DNA of 64,000 nucleotides from Saccharomonospora xinjiangensis XJ-54 (GTDB taxonomy: Bacteria > Actinomycetota > Actinomycetes > Mycobacteriales > Pseudonocardiaceae). Positions 39,817 through 49,651 of the stretch are shown here, one piece after another (positions within the stretch are counted from its first letter, which is position 1; each line of letters opens with the position of its first letter). A program made the translations under genes and the position numbers. The notes under the pieces are model-generated. The model worked only from the letters and a program-made list of their open reading frames with translations, had not been told where the DNA came from and made no database searches. The DNA lies in contig NZ_JH636049.1 of the NCBI RefSeq assembly GCF_000258175.1, positions 3,945,482-4,009,481 of the forward strand, in the 5' to 3' direction.

Positions 39817-40665
39817 TCACAGCCCGGCGTTGCGGAACCGCCGGATCGAGAGCGGAACGAAGATCACGAGCAGCAGCACGCACCAGCCCACCGTCGCGAC
39901 GACGGGATGCCGCAGCGGCCATACCGCGTCCTCGGCCAGCGGCAGTCCCGGATTGCCGAACAGTTCCCGGCAGGCCGCTGTGGCTGCGCTGACGGGATTC
40001 CAGTCGGCGATCACCTGAAGCACGGACGGCATACCGTCGGTGGGAACGAAGACGTTGGAGATCATGGTGATCGGCATGATGAGTGGTCCGATGCGGGCCG
40101 CGGTCTCCTCGTTTTTCGCGAGCGCACCCAGATAGACGCCGAGCCAGCACACGGAGTAGTGCAGGAGCAGTACGACACCGAATCCGGCGAGGGTCGCACC
40201 GAGGCCGTTGTGTGCTCGCCAGCCGAAGAGCAGGCCGCAGAGAGCCATGACGGCCAGCCCGCCCGCGCCGGTCACGAGGTCGGCGGCCGTCTGTCCGAAC
40301 GGGACGGCGGAACGGGCCATGGGCATGGAGCGGAAGCGGTCCATGACGCCGAGGCCATTGTCCTTGGCGATGACCGTCAGCGAACCCATCACCGCGAACA
40401 CCGAAGTCATGACGAACAATCCCGGCATGAGGTACTCGCGGTAGTTGCCACCGCCGGGAATGGGGATGGCGCTTCCGAAGACGTAGCCGAACAGCACCAC
40501 CGAGACGATCGGGAACGCGAACGTGGCGACGATCTGGCCGGGCTGGTGTTTCAGCTTGAGCAGGTTGCGCGCGAGGATCGTCATGCCGTCGGAGAGACCG
40601 GCACGCAGGGAGTTCCCGGCCTGCGTGGGCGCGCCGGACGCGGGATTCGTGGTCGTGGTCGTCAC
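39817..40665 (-). CDS. ABC-2 type exporter permease (DrrB-like)
   Basis: A 282-aa membrane protein with six spans, of the daunorubicin-resistance DrrB type. It opens with GMTILARNLLKLKHQPGQIVATFAFPIVSVVLFGYVFG. The ABC-2 signature lies near YREYLMPGLFVMTSVFAVMGS, and 'NVFVPTDGMPSVLQVIADWNPVSAATAACRELFG' is typical of the C-terminal half. It overlaps the ATPase gene by four nt. The substrate is probably a hydrophobic compound; which one is unknown. Confidence 0.92.
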   Translation of the reverse strand: MTTTTTNPASGAPTQAGNSLRAGLSDGMTILARNLLKLKHQPGQIVATFAFPIVSVVLFGYVFGSAIPIPGGGNYREYLMPGLFVMTSVFAVMGSLTVIAKDNGLGVMDRFRSMPMARSAVPFGQTAADLVTGAGGLAVMALCGLLFGWRAHNGLGATLAGFGVVLLLHYSVCWLGVYLGALAKNEETAARIGPLIMPITMISNVFVPTDGMPSVLQVIADWNPVSAATAACRELFGNPGLPLAEDAVWPLRHPVVATVGWCVLLLVIFVPLSIRRFRNAGL

Positions 40666-41642
40666 CGGTTCGCCTCCTGGTGCTCGGTGCCAGGCTTCCC
40701 CGTCAGGGTCAAGAAGACCTCGTCCAGCGTGGGTTTGCGGATTCCGACGTCCACGGCTTTCACCCCGGCCTGGTCGAGGTGCCTGACCACGTCGGGAAGG
40801 GTGACGTCGTCGGTGGCGACGGGAACCGATACGAGGGTGAGTTCGGTGTCGATGTCGGGCGGGGCCGGTGAGCCGGTGAGCGTGGTGAGCACGTCGGCCG
40901 CGTGTGCCAGCTCGGCGGCATCGGCCACGACCACGTCGAGGCGGCCACCGATGCGTGCCTTGAGCTCGCGCGGGGTGCCGGACGCGATCACCTTGCCGTG
41001 GTCGATGACCGCGATGTTGGCGGCGAGCTGGTCGGCTTCGTCGAGGTACTGCGTGGTCAGCACCACGGTGGTGCCCTCGGCGACCAGCTCCCGCACCGTC
41101 GCCCAGATCTCGTTGCGGCTGCGCGGGTCCAAGCCCGTGGTCGGTTCGTCGAGGAACAACACCGACGGCGAGACGATCAGGCTGGAGATGAGATCGAGGC
41201 GCCTGCGCATCCCGCCCGAGTAGGTGCGGACGAGACGATCACCGGCGTGGGCGAGGTCGAACCGTTCGAGCAACTCGTCGGCGCGTGCCTTGGCGCGGGC
41301 CGACCCGAGCCGGAAGAGCCTGCCGAAGATGCGCAGGTTCTCGCGTCCGGTGAGCTGCTCGTCGAGTGCCGCGTGCTGCCCCGCCAACCCGATCCTGGCA
41401 CGAACGGCGGCCGGTTCGCGCACGACGTCGTGACCCGCCACCATGACCGACCCGCTGTCCGGCCGGGTGAGCGTGGTGAGTACGCGGACGGTGGTGCTCT
41501 TGCCCGCGCCGTTGGGGCCGAGAAGTCCGTAGACGGTGCCTTGGGGCACGCTCAGGTCCAGCCCGGCCAGAGCCTGGGTGTCCCCGAATCTCTTGTGCAC
41601 GCCCTCGGCGACGACGATGGCGTCGCCGGTTGCTGCTGACAT
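40662..41642 (-). CDS. ABC exporter ATPase (DrrA-like)
   Basis: A 326-aa ATP-binding subunit. Walker A is LLGPNGAGKSTTVRVL, the Q-loop GLAGQHAALDEQLTGRENL, signature YSGGMRRRLDL, Walker B VLFLDEPTTGLDPRSRNEIW, and an H-switch follows. The C-terminal DUF4162 region (LTLVSVPV...KPTLDEVFLTLTG) is typical of DrrA. It is divergent from the TetR gene across a 98-nt region with repeated TGTACGCA, so it is probably TetR-controlled and drug-inducible. Confidence 0.95.
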   Translation of the reverse strand: MSAATGDAIVVAEGVHKRFGDTQALAGLDLSVPQGTVYGLLGPNGAGKSTTVRVLTTLTRPDSGSVMVAGHDVVREPAAVRARIGLAGQHAALDEQLTGRENLRIFGRLFRLGSARAKARADELLERFDLAHAGDRLVRTYSGGMRRRLDLISSLIVSPSVLFLDEPTTGLDPRSRNEIWATVRELVAEGTTVVLTTQYLDEADQLAANIAVIDHGKVIASGTPRELKARIGGRLDVVVADAAELAHAADVLTTLTGSPAPPDIDTELTLVSVPVATDDVTLPDVVRHLDQAGVKAVDVGIRKPTLDEVFLTLTGKPGTEHQEANR

Positions 41643-41667
41643 GGAAATCCCCCTGAACTGGGTGCGT

Positions 41668-41707
41668 TGTACGCAGTTAAACTAGCCAACCGAGTACGGT
41701 GTACGCA
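41668..41707. promoter_or_regulatory. Candidate TetR operators between the exporter and its regulator
   Basis: TGTACGCA occurs as a direct repeat at 41668-41675 and 41700-41707. The first copy is also part of GCGT-TGT-ACGC. On the minus strand TTGCGT (41708-41703), 18 nt, TAGTTT reads as a promoter for the exporter genes, with one repeat at each end. Divergent control by the TetR product is inferred. Confidence 0.5.
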
Positions 41708-41740
41708 ACACGGTTTTCGCGAGAGGTGATCTGACGAGCC

Positions 41741-42487
41741 ATGGAAACGAACGACGAGTCCGTCCTGCGATCCCGGCTCCGGTTGTGGACGACTCCTCCG
41801 AAACCGGCACGAGGGCCCGCTCCGTCCTACACCAGGGAGCAGATCGCGGACGCGGCCATCGCGATCGCCGACAATGACGGGCTCGACGCGGTCACCATGC
41901 GCAGGGTCGCCACCGAATTGGGCACCGGCGCCATGAGTCTCTACCGCTACGTGGAGAACAAGGACGCGCTCGTGGAACTCGTCGCGGACCGGATGTACGC
42001 CCGCCACGAATGGCCCGAACCCACGGGTGAGTGGCGTCAGGACCTGTGGGCCTTCGCTCACGCCCAGCGGCGGGCGTTACTCGCCCATCCGTGGCTGCTG
42101 CGGGTGTGGGGGATCGGGCCGACCATGGGGCCGAACGTGCTCCGGCACTTCGAGCGGTCGCTGTCGTTGGTGGACGGTCTCGGGCTCGACATCGACGAGA
42201 TGGTGGAGACCGTGATGTTGATCAGCACCTGGACCAGCGGCTTCGTCCGCCAGGAGTTCGACCTCGTGGAATTCCTCCGCTCGGAACCGGAGGAGGTACT
42301 CGAACGCGAACTCGGCGCGTATGTGAAGCGGATCGCCGACAGCGGCGAGTATCCCTACTTCGCTCGGTTCGTGTACGAGGCGCTGACTCCGCGGATCGAC
42401 GCGGAGACGCGGTTCGGCAGAGCCCTCGACCGGATCCTCGCCGGTATCGAGGCCACCCTGCCGCAACAGGGGGAGGCGGGGGAGTGA
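41741..42487 (+). CDS. TetR-family repressor
   Basis: A 248-aa regulator. The N-terminal helix-turn-helix is YTREQIADAAIAIADNDGLDAVTMRRVATELGTGAMSLYRYVENKDALVELVADRMY (about 28-84). The ligand-binding half is of the TetR_C_1 type (AHAQRRALLAHPWLLRVWG...). It has a short Pro-rich N-terminal tail. GAGAGGTGAT lies upstream of ATG 41741. Divergent from a DrrAB-type exporter, it probably represses it until the substrate binds. Confidence 0.93.
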   Translation: METNDESVLRSRLRLWTTPPKPARGPAPSYTREQIADAAIAIADNDGLDAVTMRRVATELGTGAMSLYRYVENKDALVELVADRMYARHEWPEPTGEWRQDLWAFAHAQRRALLAHPWLLRVWGIGPTMGPNVLRHFERSLSLVDGLGLDIDEMVETVMLISTWTSGFVRQEFDLVEFLRSEPEEVLERELGAYVKRIADSGEYPYFARFVYEALTPRIDAETRFGRALDRILAGIEATLPQQGEAGE

Positions 42488-42488
42488 G

Positions 42489-42523
42489 CGACCGGCCGGG
42501 GACACAAGGCCCGCGGCCGGTCG
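42489..42523. terminator. Hairpin between convergent tetR and fadD15
   Basis: CGACCGGCC (42489-42497) and GGCCGGTCG (42515-42523) form a perfect nine-bp stem exactly in the 41-nt gap between the two converging stop codons. Confidence 0.7.
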
Positions 42524-42528
42524 GATTC

Positions 42529-44325
<1,797 letters not shown>

Positions 44326-44435
44326 GTGAACCTCCGTGTTCCGCAGATGTTACTCGGCGGTCAACTTAACTCCTGACGAACGGTTTGGCTATGCCCTCCG
44401 ACTGTGGTTTCCACACGCCGTGCGATTCTGCAACC

Positions 44436-44846
44436 GTGGCAGTCAACGAGAACGCGCCCGCTCTGGACATCATCGACGAGACCTTCATCGCGGTGCCCCC
44501 GAGCACGATCGCGTCGGCGTTCGCGGACCCACGATCGTGGCCTCTGTACTGGCCCGATCTCGTGCTCGAAGTCTACACCGACCGTGGCGACCAGGGGTTG
44601 CGCTGGACGGTGCGCGGAGCACTGGTCGGCACGATGGAGGTGTGGCTGGAACCCGTGTTCGACGGCACGATCCTGCACTACTTCCTGCGGGCCGACCTCG
44701 CGGGTGAGCGGCCTTCTCCTTCCAGACTGCGGCGTGAAGCCGACCGGAGGGCCAGAGCCGCGAAGGCCATCGCGCTCAACCTGAAGGACGTCCTTGAGGA
44801 CGGGAGGGCGCCTGGCGTGGCACCGGCCGTGCACGAAGGGCACTAG
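44436..44846 (+). CDS. SRPBCC/polyketide-cyclase-like protein
   Basis: A 136-aa START/SRPBCC-fold protein: ALDIIDETFIAVPPSTIASAFADPRSWPLYWPDL is the lipid-pocket opening strand-helix, ending in a long helix. Members bind hydrophobic ligands. GTG 44436 is chosen over ATG 44385 because a -10-like GATTCT (44424-44429) ends six nt before it, fitting a leaderless mRNA. It starts a run of six tightly packed plus-strand genes and corresponds in position to Rv2186c. Confidence 0.8.
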   Translation: MAVNENAPALDIIDETFIAVPPSTIASAFADPRSWPLYWPDLVLEVYTDRGDQGLRWTVRGALVGTMEVWLEPVFDGTILHYFLRADLAGERPSPSRLRREADRRARAAKAIALNLKDVLEDGRAPGVAPAVHEGH

Positions 44847-44847
44847 T

Positions 44848-45645
44848 GTGTCGCCCGTGCGGGTACATGTCGTTTCCGACGTGCACGGCAACGCCGAGGC
44901 GCTGGCGAGGGCGGGCGAGGGAGCCGATGCGCTGATCGTGCTCGGTGACCTGCTGGACTTCATCGACTATCACGATCACGGCAGTGGGATCTTCGGCCGT
45001 CTCTTCGGCGCGGACAACGTCAGTGCCTTCGCCAGGCTGCGCAGGGAGGGAACCCGCTCCGAGATCGGCGCTTTCGTGCGGTCGTTGTGGGCGAGCCTCG
45101 ACGATCCGGCGGCCGCCGTGGACGAGGCGGTGCGCGAGCAGTACGCCGAGCTCTTCCCCGCGATGACCGCGCCCACCTACGCCATCCCCGGCAACGTTGA
45201 CGCGCCCGCGCTGTGGCCCGAGTACGCCGCCGAGGGCCTGCACCTCGTGGACGGCCTCGTGACGGAGATCGGGGGGCTGCGGTTCGGGTTCGTCGGCGGC
45301 TCCCTCCTGCCGGACGGCGCGGTGCCGACGTCGAACGCGGTCTGGCGGCCCCACCTGCTGTCCAGGGTGGAGTTCGACGACCGGGTCGCGCGGCTGCGCG
45401 ACATCGACGTGTTGTGCAGCCACATCCCACCCTCGGTTCCGGAGCTGATTTTCGACGTGGTGTCGCGCCGGTTGGAGGCCGGATCGCGGTCGCTGCTCGA
45501 CCTCGTCAGGTCGGAGCAGCCGAGGTGGTCGCTGTTCGGGCACGTCCACCAGCCACTGTCGAAAGGGGCGAGAGTCGGCCGCACCGAATGCCGCAACGTC
45601 GGCCACTTCCAGCGGACGGCCACCCCGTACGTGCTGCGCTGGTGA
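44848..45645 (+). CDS. Calcineurin-like metallophosphoesterase
   Basis: A 265-aa phosphoesterase. Metal-binding motifs are VVSDVHGNAEAL (DxH), LIVLGDLLDF (GD), PTYAIPGNVD (GNxD in place of GNHE), CSHIPPS and FGHVHQPL (GHxH). GAAGGG (44835-44840) precedes GTG 44848 by seven nt; GTG 44857 is an alternative. The substrate is unknown. It lies one nt after the SRPBCC gene. Confidence 0.88.
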   Translation: MSPVRVHVVSDVHGNAEALARAGEGADALIVLGDLLDFIDYHDHGSGIFGRLFGADNVSAFARLRREGTRSEIGAFVRSLWASLDDPAAAVDEAVREQYAELFPAMTAPTYAIPGNVDAPALWPEYAAEGLHLVDGLVTEIGGLRFGFVGGSLLPDGAVPTSNAVWRPHLLSRVEFDDRVARLRDIDVLCSHIPPSVPELIFDVVSRRLEAGSRSLLDLVRSEQPRWSLFGHVHQPLSKGARVGRTECRNVGHFQRTATPYVLRW

Positions 45646-45678
45646 ACCACCTGTCACGGGCCGCTACGCTCTAGCCTC

Positions 45679-46122
45679 ATGGCGGAGCAGTCCACGCAGT
45701 CCATCGAGATCGAGGCCGCCCCGGCCGCCATCATGGCGGTCATCGCCGACCTTCCGGCGTATCCGGAGTGGGCGAAAGCCGTGCGCGAGACCGAGGTTCT
45801 CGCCACGGACGACGAGGGGAGAGCCGCCGAGGTCCGGTTCACCCTCGACTCGGGTCCGGTCAAGGACGTCTACACCCTGGCCTACGACTGGGCCGACGAC
45901 GGCCTCTCGGTGAGCTGGCACCTGGTGAAGGGGCAGATGCAGAAGGCCCAGCGGGGTCGCTACCTGCTGGAGCCCGTCGGGTCCGAGCGAACGCGCGTGA
46001 CCTACACGCTGTCGGTGGAGCTGGCACTGCCCATGATCGGCCTGTTGCGCCGCAAGGCCGAAAAAATGATCATGGACACGGCGCTGCGGGAACTCAAGCG
46101 CCGGGTGGAGGGCCGGGGCTGA
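45679..46122 (+). CDS. SRPBCC family protein (Rv2185c-like)
   Basis: A 147-aa START-fold protein starting MAEQSTQSIEIEAAPAAIMAVIADLPAYPEWAKAVRETEVL, close to mycobacterial Rv2185c (TB16.3). It has a typical beta sheet and a C-terminal helix (IMDTALRELKRRVEG). TACGCT (45665-45670) ends eight nt before ATG 45679, so it has its own leaderless promoter. The arsA-like gene begins two nt after its stop. It is a second SRPBCC protein within 1.3 kb of the first, perhaps with a different lipid ligand. Confidence 0.9.
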   Translation: MAEQSTQSIEIEAAPAAIMAVIADLPAYPEWAKAVRETEVLATDDEGRAAEVRFTLDSGPVKDVYTLAYDWADDGLSVSWHLVKGQMQKAQRGRYLLEPVGSERTRVTYTLSVELALPMIGLLRRKAEKMIMDTALRELKRRVEGRG

Positions 46123-46123
46123 C

Positions 46124-47257
46124 GTGCGGGTTCTGCTGTTCACCGGGAAGGGCGGCGTCGGCAAGACCACGCTCGCCGCCGCCACCGGAGCGTGTCTCGC
46201 CCGACGTGGCCGCAAGACCCTCGTGGTCTCCACCGACCCGGCCCATTCGCTCGCCGACGCCGTCGGCAGCCCCCTCGGGGACGAGCCATCCGAAGTGGGC
46301 AGCTTCCTGTACGGCGCGCAGATCGACGCGAGGACACTCGTCGATGACACGTGGGAGACGCTGCGCCACGAACTCACCACGGCGCTGTCGGGCCTTGGGC
46401 TCGACGCGCTCGACGCGGAGGAACTCACCGTGCTGCCCGGCGTGGACGAGCTGCTCTCGCTCGGGCAGGTGCGGCGGCTCGCTGACGAAGGGCCGTGGGA
46501 GAACATCGTCGTGGATTGCGGGCCCACGGCGGAGACACTGCGGTTGCTCGCGCTGCCCGAAGCCGTCGCCGGATATCTCAGGCGGTTGCCGGCGTGGAGG
46601 TCCGTGACCAGGGTGGCCCGCTCGGTGGATCGCTTCGCGGCTCACGTCGAGTCGCTGCGGGCGTTACTCACCGACCACGAGACCACCACGGTCCGCCTCG
46701 TGCTCACGCCCGAGCGCGTCGTCGCGGCCGAGACCCGGCGCACACTCACAGCACTGGCCCTGCGGGGGATCGCGGTGGACGGCGTGGTGGTCAACCGGCT
46801 GATGCCCTCGCCGGGATGGTGGCGCGGAGCGGCCGCCTCGTGGCTTCGTACCCGGCGAGCACAGCAGGAGCAGGTGATCGAGGAACTTCGGGATGGCGGG
46901 CTCACCGGCCGGACACTGCGGACGGTCGAGCACCGCGCGGTCGAACCCGTCGGAATGGAGGCCCTGCTGGAGATCGCGGACGAACTCTACGGAAAGGCCA
47001 GTCCGCTGGTCGGTGACGTAGGAGCCGCGCCACTGCTGGAGACAGTCGAGGCGGAGAGCGGGGTGTACTTGCGGATCGTGCTGCCGCTGGCGAAGGACTC
47101 CACCGTGCGGCTCGCACGGGTGGACGACGATCTCGCCGTCACGGTGGACGGCTTCCGCAGGCTCGTCGCGCTCCCGGAGTCGTTGCGTCCCTACACCCTC
47201 ACCGGCGCGGAGTCCGACGCCCGTGGACTGCTGGTGCACCTGGAGAGTCCGTTATGA
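46124..47257 (+). CDS. ArsA/Get3-like ATPase (Rv2184c-like)
   Basis: A 377-aa P-loop ATPase. It begins MRVLLFTGKGGVGKTTLAAATG (deviant Walker A) with STDPAHSLADAVGSPLGDEP (switch motif) and NIVVDCGPTAETLRLLALPEA. A single ArsA unit, it lacks the arsenite-binding cysteines and no arsenical-pump gene is near. It is more likely a Get3-like targeting or lipid-trafficking factor, in keeping with adjacent SRPBCC genes. GTG 46124 is two nt after the previous stop and its own stop overlaps the next ATG. Confidence 0.9.
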   Translation: MRVLLFTGKGGVGKTTLAAATGACLARRGRKTLVVSTDPAHSLADAVGSPLGDEPSEVGSFLYGAQIDARTLVDDTWETLRHELTTALSGLGLDALDAEELTVLPGVDELLSLGQVRRLADEGPWENIVVDCGPTAETLRLLALPEAVAGYLRRLPAWRSVTRVARSVDRFAAHVESLRALLTDHETTTVRLVLTPERVVAAETRRTLTALALRGIAVDGVVVNRLMPSPGWWRGAAASWLRTRRAQQEQVIEELRDGGLTGRTLRTVEHRAVEPVGMEALLEIADELYGKASPLVGDVGAAPLLETVEAESGVYLRIVLPLAKDSTVRLARVDDDLAVTVDGFRRLVALPESLRPYTLTGAESDARGLLVHLESPL

Positions 47258-47721
47258 CGACCACCGGCGACCATTCCGAGCGAGCGGACGGCGCCAGGCT
47301 CGCCGACGAGATCCGGTTGCTCGTGGATCTGGTGGTGGAGCGGGCAAGGCCGTGGCTGGACGGTGTCGCCGCGGCAGGCCACGGCGGAACCCGCCCGGAT
47401 TCCGCCGCACCGCGACAGGAAGCGGGGGAGGACACCGGGTGCGGTGGGCGCGACCGGTGCCCGCTGTGCCTTGTGGTGGCTCTCTGCCGAGGCGAGCGGG
47501 TGGACGTCGCGGCCAGGGTCCTTGAACAGGTGACCCAGGTGCTCGCGTTGCTGCGAGCCGTGCTCGCCGACCGGTGGGAGCCCGAGGACGGCCTCCACAT
47601 GCCGGGGTTCCGCCCTCCGCAGAGGAACACCGAGCCCGCGCAACGCCGAGCCAGGCGGGTTCAGCACGTCACGGTGCGTCCCAGTGACCAGTGGGAGCCC
47701 GATGCTCACGATCGGGGTTGA
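47254..47721 (+). CDS. Conserved hypothetical with a CxxC pair (Rv2183c position)
   Basis: A 155-aa soluble protein with helical ends. The middle contains TGCGGRDRCPLCLVVALCRGE, that is C-x5-C-x2-C plus a further cysteine, a possible metal site. The tail is basic. ATG 47254 overlaps the arsA-like stop (ATGA), and its 3' end overlaps the ROK kinase by 20 nt. The same small gene follows the ArsA-like ATPase in mycobacteria, so the two probably act together. Function is unknown. Confidence 0.8.
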   Translation: MTTTGDHSERADGARLADEIRLLVDLVVERARPWLDGVAAAGHGGTRPDSAAPRQEAGEDTGCGGRDRCPLCLVVALCRGERVDVAARVLEQVTQVLALLRAVLADRWEPEDGLHMPGFRPPQRNTEPAQRRARRVQHVTVRPSDQWEPDAHDRG

Positions 47722-48643
47722 CGTCGGCGGCACCAGCGTGCGCGCCGGTGTCGTCGATGAAGCCGGTTGTGTCGTGGACTTCTCCAGGGTGGCGACGCCG
47801 GGTGCCGAGGACGCCCTTGAAGACGCGATCGCCACGGTGGTCGCCGAACTGCGTGGCCGCCACGTGGTGGATGCCGTCGGGCTCGCCGTGGCCGGGTTCG
47901 TCCGGCCCGATCGGCGGTCGGTGCTGTTCGCGCCGCATCTGCCGTGGCGGGCCGCGCCCGTGGCCGACCGCATGGCGACGCGCCTCAGCCTTCCCGTGAC
48001 GCTGGAACACGATGCCAACGCCGCTGCGGTCGGTGAACACCGGTTCGGTGCGGCGCGGGGCGCGAATGTCGCGCTGCTGCTCGCGATCGGCACCGGAATC
48101 GGTGCGGGGCTGCTGCTCGGCGGAGAGATCTTCCGGGGCTCGCACGGGGTCGCTCCTGAACTGGGGCACCTCCGAGTCGTGCCGGACGGCAGGCCCTGCC
48201 CCTGTGGAAGGCACGGCTGCTGGGAAAGGTATTGCAGCGGGACCGCGCTCGCGGCCACGGCTGTCGAGCTGCTGGCCCGGCATCCTTCTCGCTCCACCGT
48301 GCTGAGGCGCGACCTCGCCGACCCCGCGGTCGTCAGCGGGCGCCGTGTCGCCCATGCCGCGCGTGAGGGCGACCCCGTGGCGCTGGAGGCGTTCGCCGAG
48401 CTGGCGCGATGGCTCGGCGAGGGACTGGCGATCGTCGCCGACGTCTACGATCCCGAGGTCATCGTCCTCGCAGGCGGGGTGGCGGAATCGGCGCCGTTGT
48501 TCGCGGACGAGGCGAGAGACCACTACGCCAGGGTGCTCACCGGCGCCGGTCATCGCCCGCTCGCCCGCATCCGCACGTCCCAGCTCGGCGACGCGACGGC
48601 GATCGTCGGGGCGGCCACTCTCGCCCGCGAGCGGAAGTCCTGA
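47702..48643 (+). CDS. ROK-family glucokinase
   Basis: A 313-aa sugar kinase. ATP motif IGVDVGGTSVRAGVVD, sugar-binding EHDANAAAVGEHRFGAARG, and the ROK zinc site CPCGRHGCWERYCSG are intact. There is no N-terminal DNA-binding domain, so it is a kinase and not a repressor. Glucose is the likeliest substrate; other hexoses are possible. ATG 47702 has GGGAG upstream; an earlier GTG (47684) lies in the overlapping gene. It ends the six-gene run. Confidence 0.92.
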   Translation: MLTIGVDVGGTSVRAGVVDEAGCVVDFSRVATPGAEDALEDAIATVVAELRGRHVVDAVGLAVAGFVRPDRRSVLFAPHLPWRAAPVADRMATRLSLPVTLEHDANAAAVGEHRFGAARGANVALLLAIGTGIGAGLLLGGEIFRGSHGVAPELGHLRVVPDGRPCPCGRHGCWERYCSGTALAATAVELLARHPSRSTVLRRDLADPAVVSGRRVAHAAREGDPVALEAFAELARWLGEGLAIVADVYDPEVIVLAGGVAESAPLFADEARDHYARVLTGAGHRPLARIRTSQLGDATAIVGAATLARERKS

Positions 48644-48706
48644 ACCCGTCCCGTGTCGCCGAGTTCAGCGGGCTGACGGGCTTCCACTTGACGTTACGCT
48701 GGGCGG

Positions 48707-49600
48707 ATGCTGGTGGGTGAGAGCGAGGGTTTCGTCCAGTGTTCCTGCGGGCGGCAGCACTGGGGGCCGCACGGAGCGGCGGGGCTGCTCCTGACCGACC
48801 CTCGGCGCGGAGTGCTCCTGCAACACAGGGCGGGCTGGACGCACCACGGCAGCACGTGGGCCCTGCCGGGCGGCGCTGTGCTGCCGGGGGAGACTCCTGC
48901 CGAGGCCGCGACGAGGGAGACCGAGGAGGAGACCACCGTTGCTCCCGAGGCTGTCCGGGTTCTGTCGTCCTCGGTCGAGGACCACGGCACCTGGCGCTAC
49001 ACCACCGTGCTGGCCGCCGTGCGCCACGAGGTGGAGCCACGCATCGCGAACACGGAGAGCACGGCGCTGCACTGGGTGCGGCCGGACGAGGTGGAGACGT
49101 ACGAACTGCACCGGGATTTCGCCGCGGCCTGGCCCGCGTTGCGGCGCCAGCTCGGCAGGCAACTCGTACTCGTCGTGGACGCGGCGAACGTCGTCGGTGC
49201 CAGGCCGGACGGCTGGTGGCACGACAGGGCAGGCGCCACCGAACGGTTGAGGGACCGGCTGGCCGTTCTCGCGGGAAGGGGAGTCGGCGCGACCAGCGTG
49301 GGCCTCGACCACGGTGTGCGGTGGTTCTGGTGGCCACGGATCGTGCTGGTGACCGAGGGAAGGGCGCGCGGTGTCGGGGCGCTGGAGGACGTCGAGGTCG
49401 TCGCGGCGCCCGGCGACGGTGACGACACCGTGGTGGAGACGGTGGCCCGGCTACGCGCGAGTGGCTCGCGTGACCACGTCGTCGTGGCCACGGCTGACCG
49501 CGATCTGCGCGGGCGCGTCGGTGAACTCGGCTCCACGCTGCTGGGTCCTGCCGAACTGTGGAGAATCCTCGACCGGACAGCACCCGTGGGGCAGTGGTAG
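48707..49600 (+). CDS. NUDIX hydrolase fused to a NYN/PIN-like domain
   Basis: A 297-aa two-domain protein. Residues 1-145 are NUDIX, with the box GGAVLPGETPAEAATRETEEET (the usual final Gly is Thr) and an N-terminal CSCGRQHWG. Residues 150-297 start RQLVLVVDAANVVGARPDGWWHDRAGATERL and contain VVVATADRDLRGRVGELG, a NYN/PIN-type RNase pattern with spaced acidic residues. Both active sites look preserved. TACGCT (48695-48700) ends six nt before ATG 48707 (leaderless). It is probably a house-cleaning or RNA-processing enzyme; the substrate is unknown. Confidence 0.8.
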   Translation: MLVGESEGFVQCSCGRQHWGPHGAAGLLLTDPRRGVLLQHRAGWTHHGSTWALPGGAVLPGETPAEAATRETEEETTVAPEAVRVLSSSVEDHGTWRYTTVLAAVRHEVEPRIANTESTALHWVRPDEVETYELHRDFAAAWPALRRQLGRQLVLVVDAANVVGARPDGWWHDRAGATERLRDRLAVLAGRGVGATSVGLDHGVRWFWWPRIVLVTEGRARGVGALEDVEVVAAPGDGDDTVVETVARLRASGSRDHVVVATADRDLRGRVGELGSTLLGPAELWRILDRTAPVGQW

Positions 49601-49608
49601 CTCCCGAG

Positions 49609-49641
49609 AGCTCCCGGGGATTTCCGACGACTCCGGGAGCT
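49609..49641. terminator. Hairpin between convergent NUDIX-NYN gene and the membrane protein gene
   Basis: AGCTCCCGG (49609-49617) and CCGGGAGCT (49633-49641) form a nine-bp stem inside the 51-nt gap, followed by TTCT on the plus strand. Confidence 0.65.
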
Positions 49642-49651
49642 TCTGGAGGGC

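Noticed and set aside
46124..47257. ArsA-like ATPase as an arsenite pump subunit
   Set aside because: Only one ATPase unit, no cysteine metal site seen, and no arsB, arsR or arsC in the window.
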